A DNA stretch of 64,000 nucleotides from Lederbergia graminis (GCF_042655485.1 NZ_JBHSMC010000020.1:186001-250000); one strand, 5' to 3'. Shown: positions 42,010-51,270, numbered from the stretch's first letter. Program-made: numbers and translations. Notes: generated from the letters alone by a model not told the origin.

Positions 42010-43942
42010 ATTTCATATAGCTATATTCAAGCAAGCTCTTGAGGATTTGGATTTCTTGGAGTAGTTTTTCGCCAATGTTCGTTTCTAGTACTTTTTTTCT
42101 TTCAAGTTCTTTATCTACTAATCTTTTTACCGATAAGACATCAGTACCGTTTAATAGGACGTCTTGTTTGGATGTGAATTTTTTGTGAGCAACGAGTTGC
42201 ATACCATATGAGTTATATAAAAGTGTATAACCGGCAATTCCTGTTGTGGACTGATATGCTTTTGAAAATCCGCCATCAATGACGATCATTTTTCCATTAG
42301 CCTTAATTGGATTTTCTCCGGCAATCTCCTTCACAGGGGTATGGCCATTAATAATTCGTCCTTGTTCCGGATCTAAGGAAAACTCTCGTAAAATCTCCTT
42401 GCAAACCTCCTCATTTTCACGTAAATAATAGTATGGATTTTTTATCTCTTTATGTGCTTCCTTATCTTCAATAAAATATCTTTCAAAAGTGGTCATTTCC
42501 CTTTTTCCAAACAGCGATGAGAATTCTCCTGTCCACAAATACCATACCATGTCAGTAGCCAAGTCTTCCGTTCGTTCCGGATGAGCAAAGCTATGGCGTA
42601 AATATTGTTCAAAAACATCTAATAATTCTCGACCTGCATATGCTTTGTCTTCAATTACCATTTTCTCCATGTTTCCATTTTTATCGATAGGTATGCAACC
42701 ATGTAATAATAAATTTCCGTTATAGCGCAAATACAGACTACCTTTATTCATAAGGAAGTTCATATGCCTCGCTAGTTTTTCCGAATGTTGAACGGAAAAT
42801 AAAAGTTTCTCTATTACTTGCTCTTCTTCGGTTGTTAATTGTTCCGGTTTCTCCTGATTTACCGTCATAAAACAAGTGTTTTTTAATTGATATGTCTTCC
42901 CATGAATCGTTACTTCATTCTTTTTATAATCTATCTTTTCTAGTAACAGTCTCTCCATCATATTAAAATATGGTCGCCTTTTGATAATCGGTATTTCTAG
43001 TTTGAATTGAATCATTGCAATTGCTTGGTGAATCTTCGTAATTTGTAATTCTTCATGATCTGTCAACTTTTTCCCAGAATGTTGCTTCGGACGAAATGCA
43101 GGATTATCCTCATAATACTTCTCTGCAAGGTTAAGTAGCGGCCGTAAATTGATTCCATATACGTCTTCAATAATATCCAAATTATTATAACGAGCACAGA
43201 TGCGAATGATGTTAGCGAGACAAACCTTAGACCCGGCAAATGCGCCTATCCACAGTACATCATGGTTTCCCCACTGAATATCAACAGAATGATAACGGAT
43301 GAGGGTATCCATAATTTTATCAGGATCGGGACCACGGTCATAAATATCACCAACGACATGTAGATGGTCCACAACTAATCTTTGCGTTGTATAAGCAAGG
43401 CCAATGATAAGCTTATCCGCTTGTCTGAGCGAAATGATTTGCTGAACAATTTTTGTATAGTAATGTTTTTTATTTGTAAATTCATCTGTTTTGTAAAGCA
43501 ATTCCTCAATAATGTATACAAACTGTTTCGGCAAGGCCTTTCTTAGTTTAGAACGTGTATATTTTGAAGATGCATACGAAATCAGCTTAATCAGGTGAGC
43601 TATTATGTCGGTATACCAATCTGACAATTCCTGCTCTGATTGAAAATTGTTCTTGATTAATTGCAGTTTTTCCTCTGGGTAATAAACAAGAGTCGCTAGT
43701 TCATTTATTTCACTCTCTGATAAAACATCTAGGAAAAGATCACGAATTTTTTCTTTGACTTTACCTGAACCATTCCGTAACACATGCTGAAAAGCCTGAA
43801 ATTCCCCATGTAAGTCACTAACAAAATGCTCTGTTCCCTTTGGTAAATTTAAAATTGCTTCTAAGTTAATAATTTCAGTCGCTACCTTTTCCTCAGAATC
43901 ATATTTTTGAGCAAGTAAGTCGAAATATTTAGTATTGGTCAT
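42008..43942 (-). CDS. fbp: Class III fructose-1,6-bisphosphatase
   Basis: 644 residues, the usual length of the Firmicute-specific class III enzyme. The metallophosphoesterase core shows HFVSDLHGEF (D-x-H), VVGDIYDRGPDPD (G-D-x-x-D-R), WGNHDVLWIGA (G-N-H-D) and INGHTPVKE. It removes the 1-phosphate of fructose 1,6-bisphosphate in gluconeogenesis in the cytoplasm. GGGGAAAG precedes the ATG. The end of the gene adjoins a 189-bp mobile-like element that supplies part of the stop codon. A 12-bp inverted repeat lies about 50-100 bp upstream. Confidence 0.95.
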   Translation of the reverse strand: MTNTKYFDLLAQKYDSEEKVATEIINLEAILNLPKGTEHFVSDLHGEFQAFQHVLRNGSGKVKEKIRDLFLDVLSESEINELATLVYYPEEKLQLIKNNFQSEQELSDWYTDIIAHLIKLISYASSKYTRSKLRKALPKQFVYIIEELLYKTDEFTNKKHYYTKIVQQIISLRQADKLIIGLAYTTQRLVVDHLHVVGDIYDRGPDPDKIMDTLIRYHSVDIQWGNHDVLWIGAFAGSKVCLANIIRICARYNNLDIIEDVYGINLRPLLNLAEKYYEDNPAFRPKQHSGKKLTDHEELQITKIHQAIAMIQFKLEIPIIKRRPYFNMMERLLLEKIDYKKNEVTIHGKTYQLKNTCFMTVNQEKPEQLTTEEEQVIEKLLFSVQHSEKLARHMNFLMNKGSLYLRYNGNLLLHGCIPIDKNGNMEKMVIEDKAYAGRELLDVFEQYLRHSFAHPERTEDLATDMVWYLWTGEFSSLFGKREMTTFERYFIEDKEAHKEIKNPYYYLRENEEVCKEILREFSLDPEQGRIINGHTPVKEIAGENPIKANGKMIVIDGGFSKAYQSTTGIAGYTLLYNSYGMQLVAHKKFTSKQDVLLNGTDVLSVKRLVDKELERKKVLETNIGEKLLQEIQILKSLLEYSYMK

Positions 43943-43994
43943 TTTTCTTTCCCCTTTTTCTCTTTAACTACATCTTGGTTCCATACTAAAAATT

Positions 43995-44042
43995 TATAGA
44001 ATCTACTTCTCACTAGTCGGGCAGTAAGATGTAGATTCTATA
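43995..44042 (-). promoter_or_regulatory. 12-bp perfect inverted repeat upstream of fbp
   Basis: TATAGAATCTAC (43995-44006) and GTAGATTCTATA (44031-44042) flank a 24-base loop. On the minus strand a TATAAT hexamer lies just before it, so the repeat may sit at the start of the fbp transcript or act as an operator. The remaining 200 bp up to the next gene show nothing else firm. Confidence 0.5.
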
Positions 44043-44241
44043 TAAACGCATATTATATAGTTTTTATGACTTAGATATTCGTGATAGTCGGGTAAAGTAG
44101 TCTTCTTAGTTTCAATAGCGTAGATTTACTATATATTAACAGATACCTCCATAATTTCAATATATATTTCAAATTTTTAGAATATGCTCCCACTTACATC
44201 AATATGTTTACAATTAGAAAAGGCAACAAGTATTATACTTG

Positions 44242-46053
44242 TTACCTCCCCTCATCTTTAAAAGCATCCTTAATTTTAATAAATTCTTTTACATTGTCTA
44301 AAAATATATCGACTAACCTCGGGTCAAAGTGTTTCCCCTTTTCTAATCGAAAGTATGCCAGTATATCCTCCATATTCCATGCTTTTTTATAAATTCTGTC
44401 TGTACTTAACGCGTCAAAGACATCCGAAATAGCTACAATTCTTCCATACAAGGGGATATCTTCTCCTTGCAATCCCTTTGGATAACCGCTGCCATCATAT
44501 TTCTCATGATGGGTTAAAGCAATCAGAGAACCTGCTTTTAATAAACTTCCATTTGTGTGCTTCAACATTTGATGTCCGATCGTTGTATGTTTTTTTATCA
44601 CTCCATATTCTTCTTCCGTTAATTTTCCAGGTTTGTTTAATATCGAATCAGGGATGCCGATTTTCCCCACATCATGTAATGTAGACGCTGCTTTAATTAA
44701 TTCAGCTTCTTTTTTAGACAGGCCATATTTCAATGCTAACAAATAGGAGTAATTTGCTACCCTTTTTACATGATTCCCTGTTTCCTTGGAACGAGTTTCT
44801 GTAATTTCCCCAAGTGTAAATAATAACTCTCTTTGTGTGTTTTCAAGTTCCTTAGAAAGAAATTCAATTTCAGAAAATGAACCTGCAAACCTTTTGGAAA
44901 TCGTAAATGATTGTGCACCTATAAATAGCAGAAGCCCATATGGAGTTAAGACAGTTGTTTTCAAAATTTGTGCATCATACGCAAGGTCATTGATAATGGT
45001 AGCAATTAATACTATTAGAGCAAAAACAACAATATTAATACCGACTTGCTTTTTCTTTATACCTTTCACAATCAAAAACAAAAGGTATGAAAATGTAATG
45101 AAGAATAAGAAATATAATACAATATGTAAATTTGTAAAAAACTTAGGATCAGATAGGATAATCAGAACAATACAAAGAAGAGATGTAATGATGACAAAAT
45201 TTACGATGAAGTTACTTTTCCCAGTAGTTATCATTAAATGAAAATATTTAATAAATAGTAATAAACAAGCAAATATGCAAATGTAATTTAACTTTAATAC
45301 GAAAATCATACTGAAGTCCGGAAAGAAATAGAAAATTGATGCTTGACCAATCAATAACATTCTAATTCCATAAAGTAAGCAAAATAGCGCAAAATATAAT
45401 GACAAACGTTCTTTTTTTCTGTTAATATAAATCAACATATGATTAATCCCAAATATGATAAATGCCCCAATGCTAAACCACTCTTGAATAGTACTTCCAA
45501 TCAATTTGTCTTCAATTGCGGTTGGGTTACCAACATAAACCTTTCCTAAAATACCAGGTTGACGATAATAAAAGTTGGAAACTTGCATTCGTAATATCAT
45601 TTTTTCTTGAGAGACATTAAAGTATACTCGCTTAGGAATTCCTCTAGGAACGGACTCTTTTTTTGAAGTTGCCACCTTCCCATTCTCCACCATGAGTTCA
45701 TCATTTAACCATAGTTTATATGCACTGAAAACTTGAGGAATATAAATAGCTTTCGGTTCTCCGATGTCACTTTCAGAAAACTGCATAACTAATTCGATAG
45801 TTCCATATTCCGTATCACTATCCCAGTAACCAGGGACTTTTATTTGATCAAAAGAAAGATGATTGGTTGAATCCATAGGATCCAATAAGCGTTCTTGATA
45901 AACATTCCAATATCCAGATAGACGAACTATTTCTTCATTTGGCTGAATGCTTACTTGGCCTTCATGTATCGCTTTGTCCTGATTTTGTTGACAACCTGTT
46001 AATAATATAATGAAAAAGGAAGATAACAAAAGGAAATAATATGTTCGGTGCAT
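44242..46053 (-). CDS. Membrane-bound HD-GYP cyclic-di-GMP phosphodiesterase with 7TMR-DISM sensor
   Basis: 603 residues. Lipobox LLTGC (Cys21) suggests a lipidated N-terminus. Residues about 40-180 form a 7TMR-DISMED-like extracellular sandwich (PGYWDSDTEYGTIELVM), then seven membrane helices (about 195-390), a short coiled coil, and an HD-GYP domain from about residue 405. HD is at 460-461 (ASTLHDVGKIGIPD) and the G-Y-P region reads HHEKYDGSGYPKGLQGE. Enzymes of this group hydrolyse cyclic di-GMP. It may link an extracellular carbohydrate or surface signal to lifestyle control. Single gene. Confidence 0.88.
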   Translation of the reverse strand: MHRTYYFLLLSSFFIILLTGCQQNQDKAIHEGQVSIQPNEEIVRLSGYWNVYQERLLDPMDSTNHLSFDQIKVPGYWDSDTEYGTIELVMQFSESDIGEPKAIYIPQVFSAYKLWLNDELMVENGKVATSKKESVPRGIPKRVYFNVSQEKMILRMQVSNFYYRQPGILGKVYVGNPTAIEDKLIGSTIQEWFSIGAFIIFGINHMLIYINRKKERLSLYFALFCLLYGIRMLLIGQASIFYFFPDFSMIFVLKLNYICIFACLLLFIKYFHLMITTGKSNFIVNFVIITSLLCIVLIILSDPKFFTNLHIVLYFLFFITFSYLLFLIVKGIKKKQVGINIVVFALIVLIATIINDLAYDAQILKTTVLTPYGLLLFIGAQSFTISKRFAGSFSEIEFLSKELENTQRELLFTLGEITETRSKETGNHVKRVANYSYLLALKYGLSKKEAELIKAASTLHDVGKIGIPDSILNKPGKLTEEEYGVIKKHTTIGHQMLKHTNGSLLKAGSLIALTHHEKYDGSGYPKGLQGEDIPLYGRIVAISDVFDALSTDRIYKKAWNMEDILAYFRLEKGKHFDPRLVDIFLDNVKEFIKIKDAFKDEGR

Positions 46054-46180
46054 TTGCCTACTCCATTTATGTTAAATTTGCACAGATGTCTTAACTGGCA
46101 CTTGAACTGGATATTTGCCTTTATTCTTCCTTTAATACTTTTTATTTATCCTTGAAATGGTACATCTTATAGATGAAAAT

Positions 46181-46206
46181 AAAAAAACTGTCATGAAAAC
46201 GACAGT
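46181..46206 (-). terminator. Terminator of the PH-like/glycine-zipper operon
   Basis: On the minus strand ACTGTC pairs with GACAGT around GTTTTCAT and is followed by TTTTTTTA. Confidence 0.8.
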
Positions 46207-46259
46207 CCCTTCAATATATATTGATTTTATTTGTATATACGAGAACTTTCATGGAAGCA

Positions 46260-46358
46260 TCATCCTAGCCAATGGTTGTTATACGCGATAATCCCCAATA
46301 TCGCTCCAACTGCTGCACCGAACAAAGCACCTGCTGCCGCTTTTATTTTCTTATCCAC
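46260..46358 (-). CDS. 32-residue glycine-zipper membrane peptide, translationally coupled
   Basis: A GTG frame encoding a basic start (MDKKIKAAAGALFGAAVGAI) and a hydrophobic helix with repeated G-x-x-x-G spacing, ending NNHWLG. AAAGGAGGT lies nine bases upstream and is itself part of the last codons of the preceding gene (TKGG-stop); the two genes are five bases apart. Such short glycine-zipper helices pack in membranes, as in phage holins, small toxins or pore subunits. Function is unknown; the start signal and operon position make it a real gene candidate. Confidence 0.65.
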   Translation of the reverse strand: MDKKIKAAAGALFGAAVGAILGIIAYNNHWLG

Positions 46359-46363
46359 AATGA

Positions 46364-46876
46364 TTAACCTCCTTTTGTGACGGAACCAATTGCATTTACT
46401 AATTCATCAGGCTTTTGTGTACCAATAATGACTTTCTTATTATTTTTCAAAAGCAATCTTACCGCTTTTTTCCCCTGCATACTATAAGCTTTTTCACCTT
46501 TAAAATTTTCACGTATTCCATACCCGCCGAAATCCATTGCGCGATATTCACTAACCTCATAATCGTCTATTTCGTTGAACAAAAATACTCGATAATGAAG
46601 ATGAAATGGTAAAAAGCGCAAATAAATTCCATCTTTTCGTACTTCAACGGTTAGTTTTATATAAAAAATTAGTACAAGTGGAAACACAATACCAAATATG
46701 AGCCAAATAATGATTAACATAAGATCAGGTGCTGGTTTATCACCAAACGGTACTCTGAATACGATTTGGTGGATAAAACCATACCACATTATTGCTGCGA
46801 TAATCATGATGATTAGCCATATCCATATTTGCCGTGGTTTTTGAATTTCTCGATATATATACTTTCCCAATTCCAT
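46364..46876 (-). CDS. Membrane protein with PH-like domain (DUF6141 type)
   Basis: About 170 residues with two membrane segments (roughly 17-40 and 53-78) followed by a beta-rich domain: LTVEVRKDGIYLRFLPFHLHYRVFLF, ENFKGEKAYSM, AVRLLLKNNKKVIIGTQKPDELVNAI. That ending, a strand pair then a helix, is typical of bacterial PH domains; the DUF6141 label is from memory. GAAGGGGGG abuts the ATG, so a TTG two codons on is also possible. It is followed, with coupling, by a 32-residue peptide gene. Confidence 0.7.
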   Translation of the reverse strand: MELGKYIYREIQKPRQIWIWLIIMIIAAIMWYGFIHQIVFRVPFGDKPAPDLMLIIIWLIFGIVFPLVLIFYIKLTVEVRKDGIYLRFLPFHLHYRVFLFNEIDDYEVSEYRAMDFGGYGIRENFKGEKAYSMQGKKAVRLLLKNNKKVIIGTQKPDELVNAIGSVTKGG

Positions 46877-47006
46877 CCCCCCTTCCACTCATTTTGTTAT
46901 ACGGATTCCCAATAAAAAAGATTCAATTTTACTTTTACAAACATCATTTTTGATTGTAAAAACATCGGATTTGGAGATAGTAAAAGGTAAATGGAGGGTG
47001 ATTCCC

Positions 47007-48338
47007 ATGAGACCTTTTATGAATTATAAAATCATTGAATCCGAAGATGGCATTGAAGTTGTATTATATTTGGATCAGAACTTAAGCGAGTTTTCTGATG
47101 ATCTAGGTACTATTTCCAAAGCAAATGAAACTACTATAAAACAGGATGCCGTTAGTTTTGTAAAAAAAATGTTTCCTACCTTGAAGGTAAAATCCATTAA
47201 AGTAATGGCAGGTGCTATGTTATTAACTAGTATTGGACTAGCAAGCCTCCCATCCTTTCAGGCTTCAGCAGCCGAACCTATTTCATCCTATACCGTATCC
47301 GCTGGCGACACTCTATATAATATTGCCCAACGGAATAGTACAACTGTGGATGCACTCAAGCAGGCAAATCAATTAACATCAAATGTCATTCACATCGGAG
47401 ATACCATCATCATACCAGGGGAAAATGTATCAACACCGACTCAAACTACAACATACCGAGTAGTTTCGGGTGATACTCTTTACAGCATTGCATCTCGTCA
47501 TGGCACAACGGTTGACGCAATTAAATCAGCGAATAACTTATCTTCCAATTTACTTCAAATTGGACAAACATTAACGATTCCTTCTGGTGGAGAGACTACC
47601 GCTCCTATACAGAATAATACAACGACACATTACGTTGTTTCTGGTGATACTTTATACAGCATTGCCAAAAACCATAACACAACAGTTGATGCAATTAAAA
47701 ACGCGAATGGTCTTACATCCAATATACTTAATATCGGACAAAAGTTAACAATACCTACGAGTGGAACTGCAACACCTGCACCAACAGCTAAACCAAGTAA
47801 TCAAACGACATACCGAGTTGTATCAGGTGATACTTTATACAGTATTGCCACAAGATATGGCACATCCGTTAACGCACTTAAGCAGACAAATAATCTTACT
47901 TCTAACGTGTTAACAATCGGGCAAAATTTAACGATTCCAGCAACAGGAACATCGTCTTCTGCTGTTATTAATCAAGAAGATGTGGAATGGTTAGCTAAAA
48001 TGATATGGAGTGAAGGCAGAGGCGAACCATTAGAAGGACAAATAGCAATCGGTGCAGTCATTATGAATCGTGTAAAAAGCCCATTATTCCCTAATACCGT
48101 TAAGGAAGTCTTATTTGAAAAAAGCTATGGATACTATCAATTCACACCTGCCCAAACGGGAATCATTCATGTAGCAACTCCAAACGCCCAAAATAAAGAA
48201 GCTGCATTAAGAGCAATAAACGGGGAAGATCCAACCAACGGAGCACTATTTTTCTACAATCCACAAAAAGCATCCAGCCCCTACCTAGAAAGCCGAACCG
48301 TATCCACAGTCATCGGCAACCACACATTTTCATTTTAA
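47007..48338 (+). CDS. Cell-wall hydrolase with four LysM domains and a SleB/CwlJ catalytic domain
   Basis: 443 residues from the ATG preceded by GGAGGGTGATTCC (MRPFMNYKIIESEDG). A 70-residue soluble N-terminal region precedes a single hydrophobic segment (VMAGAMLLTSIGLASLPSF) ending in SASAAE-like sequence, so the signal is unusually far in. Four LysM domains follow, each with SGDTLY or AGDTLY, separated by Thr/Pro-rich linkers. The C-terminal domain (VEWLAKMIWSEGRGEPLEGQ, GAVIMNRVKSPLFP) is Hydrolase_2, as in the spore-cortex enzymes SleB and CwlJ; the Glu of WSEGRGE is the expected catalytic residue. A palindromic repeat begins one base after the stop codon. Confidence 0.88.
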   Translation: MRPFMNYKIIESEDGIEVVLYLDQNLSEFSDDLGTISKANETTIKQDAVSFVKKMFPTLKVKSIKVMAGAMLLTSIGLASLPSFQASAAEPISSYTVSAGDTLYNIAQRNSTTVDALKQANQLTSNVIHIGDTIIIPGENVSTPTQTTTYRVVSGDTLYSIASRHGTTVDAIKSANNLSSNLLQIGQTLTIPSGGETTAPIQNNTTTHYVVSGDTLYSIAKNHNTTVDAIKNANGLTSNILNIGQKLTIPTSGTATPAPTAKPSNQTTYRVVSGDTLYSIATRYGTSVNALKQTNNLTSNVLTIGQNLTIPATGTSSSAVINQEDVEWLAKMIWSEGRGEPLEGQIAIGAVIMNRVKSPLFPNTVKEVLFEKSYGYYQFTPAQTGIIHVATPNAQNKEAALRAINGEDPTNGALFFYNPQKASSPYLESRTVSTVIGNHTFSF

Positions 48339-48339
48339 A

Positions 48340-48413
48340 GGGACATGGGGTCAGGTCCCGCGTCCCAGTTGAGCTGCAAAACTAAAAATGGGACAAAGAA
48401 TCTGACCCCCATT
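48340..48413. repeat. Two palindrome units in opposite orientations
   Basis: GGGACATGGGGTCAGG...CGTCCC begins right after the hydrolase stop codon. GGGACAAAGAATCTGACCCCC is the inverted partner, in sense orientation for the convergent M20 gene. Confidence 0.88.
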
Positions 48414-48414
48414 T

Positions 48415-48447
48415 TAAAGGACATAGGGTTTACCCCTATGTCCTTTT
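48415..48447. terminator. Bidirectional terminator between convergent genes
   Basis: AAAGGACATAGGG pairs with CCCTATGTCCTTT; T-rich tracts follow on both strands. Confidence 0.8.
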
Positions 48448-49635
48448 CTATTCCCCACAATAAGATGCTACTGCCGCAGCCATTGCTTTCGCGCTGATGA
48501 TAAGGCTGTTTTCATTTATATCAAATTTTGGATGGTGGTGTGGGTAGGCCTCTCCTGACTCCGGAGCAGCTCCTACGTAAAAGAAACATCCTGGTACTTT
48601 TTCCAAATAGTAAGCAAAATCTTCTGATGGTGGTTGTGGCGGTGTTTCCAATATTGACTCCACATCTGGAATGGATGCTTGCTCTAATGCTTGCCGCACT
48701 TGTTCCGTTACATCCGGATCATTATATAGAACAGGATAATCGTTTTTATATTCAAGCTTAGATTCTACTCCATATGAAGTCTCTAATCCATTTGCAAAAG
48801 CTTGGATTTGCTTTTCTACAAGTTCGCGCGTCTCCGGTGTCATCGTACGCACATCCCCTTCAATAGTCACCGCATCTTTGATCACATTGAAAGTTCCCTT
48901 GCCATCGAAATTACCAATGGTAATGGATGCTGTATCAAACGGATTTATTCGTCTGCTGACGATGGTTTGTACATTTAATACGAAGGCACTAGCTGCCACA
49001 ATCGCATCATTGGCCAAATGCGGGGATGACCCATGTCCACCCTTTCCTTGTACAACTAATTTAAAATAAGATCTTCCCGTTTGTGTATTACCACTTCGAT
49101 AATAAATATGTCCCGTTTTCATTGTAGACATGACATGAATCCCAATAATGGCATCGACACCCTCCAGGACACCTGCTTCGATCATACCTAGCGCTCCTCC
49201 AGGAGGTGTTTCTTCTGCAGGCTGATGGATGATACGAATTGTCCCTTTTATATGATTTTTCACTTCTGCCAACGTTTCCGCTAACACCAACATATAGGCA
49301 GTGTGACCATCATGACCACAAGCATGCATAACACCTTCATTTTTGGAAGCAAAAGGAAGCCCTGTTTCCTCTTGAATCGGCAAAGCATCGAAATCTGCTC
49401 GAATGGCGATTGTTTTTCCTGGATGCGAGCCTTTAATCGTTACCACAACACCACGCTGTCCACCGAAATTCGTTTCTACCGAATCTACAGGAACATCTTT
49501 ATAAAAATCACTAATATATTTTGCCGTTTCTTCCTCTTGAAATGACAGCTCTGGATGTTCATGAAGATAACGGCGAATTTCAATGATTCTCTCCTTTTTA
49601 TCTTCTAGCCTTTTCATTAATTCATCTAGTAACAT
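48448..49635 (-). CDS. M20 family amidohydrolase/aminoacylase
   Basis: 395 residues of the M20D type: LHEHPELSFQEEETA, IAIRADFDALPIQEETGLPF, the metal ligands in HACGHDGHTA, the catalytic Glu pair in HQPAEETPPGGA, the dimerisation-domain GKGGHGSSPH and the late PSEDFAYYLEKVPG. These zinc or manganese enzymes cleave N-acyl or aminoacyl amide bonds, for example N-acetyl amino acids or p-aminobenzoyl-glutamate. TAGGAGATG precedes the ATG. It follows an MFS gene by 28 bp; transporter plus amidohydrolase suggests uptake and cleavage of one compound. Confidence 0.9.
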   Translation of the reverse strand: MLLDELMKRLEDKKERIIEIRRYLHEHPELSFQEEETAKYISDFYKDVPVDSVETNFGGQRGVVVTIKGSHPGKTIAIRADFDALPIQEETGLPFASKNEGVMHACGHDGHTAYMLVLAETLAEVKNHIKGTIRIIHQPAEETPPGGALGMIEAGVLEGVDAIIGIHVMSTMKTGHIYYRSGNTQTGRSYFKLVVQGKGGHGSSPHLANDAIVAASAFVLNVQTIVSRRINPFDTASITIGNFDGKGTFNVIKDAVTIEGDVRTMTPETRELVEKQIQAFANGLETSYGVESKLEYKNDYPVLYNDPDVTEQVRQALEQASIPDVESILETPPQPPSEDFAYYLEKVPGCFFYVGAAPESGEAYPHHHPKFDINENSLIISAKAMAAAVASYCGE

Positions 49636-49663
49636 GGGAACATCTCCTAAAACTCACTGTAAT

Positions 49664-51106
49664 TTAATGAATCGGTTCAGGTTCTTTACGTTTTGTATTT
49701 AGAGCTTTCGCCTTTTGAGCTACTGTTTTTTCCTTGCCCGCATTATTCGGAACCATAAAGACAATCGAAATAATCGAGAGAACTCCGAAAATGACATTGA
49801 CAATAATCCCCCAAGTAGCTGCTGTATTCAAGCTACTCACTGCTGCAATCGTACTATAAACAGTTGCTGAAATTGCAACTCCAAATGCTCCACCTAAGGA
49901 ACTTGCCATTTTATATATACCAGCTGCCTCTCCTACTTTATTAGAAGGTGCATTCGAGACAGACGTATCTGTCGAAGGTGTGGCATAAATTCCTAACCCT
50001 AACCCAAATAAAGCAAATCCAACAAATACAACAACTGTATAGATCATTCCTTGCAAGAATGTTAAACCCATCATCGCAACACCAACAGTTGTGATAAGCG
50101 CTCCCCAAATCATCGGTGATTTCGCGCCTGCTCTTTGTAAAATTTTCTCTCCGACACGAATCATTGCTAGTACAGCAACTAAATACCCTAATGATAACAT
50201 ACCTGATTGGAAGGAACTAAACCCTCTGTCTACCTGAACATACGTATTTGCAACAACTAACGTACCTGCAATCGCATTTAACAAGAAGTTTGAAAAAGTA
50301 GCCCCAGAATACGGCTTATTCTTAAATAAAGAAAAGTCAATGAGAACAATTTCTTTACTTTTTTCTACCTTCACAAACACGATGATACCGATAACGGTTG
50401 CTACTGCAAGACCAATTGTTAATATACTCGTCCAACCAAAATCAGATCCAAATGTAATCAACACATTTAACGCTAACATCGTTACAACGAAAATACCTAA
50501 ACCAGTATAGTCGAATTTAAATTTCCCTGTAGATTCCGCTTTACTTTCCGGTGTGTCTTTTATCAACCACATTCCCAGTAACGTAAAGATAATCGAGAAA
50601 ATAAAAATCCACTTCCACCCTAAATAAGTCGCAATCGCACCTCCTGCAAATGACGCAACTCCTGATCCTCCCCACGATCCAATCGACCAATAACTTAAAG
50701 CTCGTTGTCTTTCTTTTCCTTCAAAATACTCCTTCATCAAAGCAATAGTTGCTGGCATAATACACGCTGCTGATATACCTTGGATTACGCGACCAATAAT
50801 AAGTAACATTGACCCTTGCGCAAAAACGAGACAAAGGGATCCAACGATACTTAATATTAATCCAAAATATGTTACTTTCTTCCGACCAATTTTATCTGCA
50901 AGTCCACCAGCAGCAACAATAAACATCCCTGAAAATAAAGCAGTTAAACTAATGGCAATATTTATCGTACCCACTGATATCCCTAAGTCCTCTTGTACAG
51001 CTGGAACAACATTCACCATTGCCTGAGCAAAAAGCCAAAAGGTGATTACCCCAAAAACAATCCCGATAATCAATTTATTGGTGCCTCTATAGGTGGTAGA
51101 TTCCAT
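49664..51106 (-). CDS. MFS transporter, DHA-type with about 12-14 membrane segments
   Basis: 480 residues from the ATG preceded by TTTTGGAGGTGCAATA; the 53 codons upstream have no start signal. Motif A is GGLADKIGRKKVTYFG, and the antiporter-like segment SIGSWGGSGVASFAGGAIAT lies in helix 5. About 12-14 hydrophobic segments and a basic tail follow. Its closeness to the M20 hydrolase gene suggests that it imports the hydrolase substrate or exports the product, although the family also includes drug efflux pumps. First gene of a two-gene unit. Confidence 0.85.
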   Translation of the reverse strand: MESTTYRGTNKLIIGIVFGVITFWLFAQAMVNVVPAVQEDLGISVGTINIAISLTALFSGMFIVAAGGLADKIGRKKVTYFGLILSIVGSLCLVFAQGSMLLIIGRVIQGISAACIMPATIALMKEYFEGKERQRALSYWSIGSWGGSGVASFAGGAIATYLGWKWIFIFSIIFTLLGMWLIKDTPESKAESTGKFKFDYTGLGIFVVTMLALNVLITFGSDFGWTSILTIGLAVATVIGIIVFVKVEKSKEIVLIDFSLFKNKPYSGATFSNFLLNAIAGTLVVANTYVQVDRGFSSFQSGMLSLGYLVAVLAMIRVGEKILQRAGAKSPMIWGALITTVGVAMMGLTFLQGMIYTVVVFVGFALFGLGLGIYATPSTDTSVSNAPSNKVGEAAGIYKMASSLGGAFGVAISATVYSTIAAVSSLNTAATWGIIVNVIFGVLSIISIVFMVPNNAGKEKTVAQKAKALNTKRKEPEPIH

Positions 51107-51235
51107 TATTGCACCTCCAAAATTAATAAACATCAAGTGAATCACATGAACATGATTCAATTTTAATATTTGCCAACTAGAGGATATTAGTCCGATATGA
51201 AACCAACAATAATTGGAAGATACACGTTTACAGGC

Positions 51236-51270
51236 AAAAAAAGACATGTCTGCTTTCACAAACATGTCCT
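51236..51270 (-). terminator. Terminator of the GH51 gene
   Basis: On the minus strand GGACATGT pairs with ACATGTCT around TTGTGAAAGCAG and is followed by TTTTTTTG. Confidence 0.88.
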
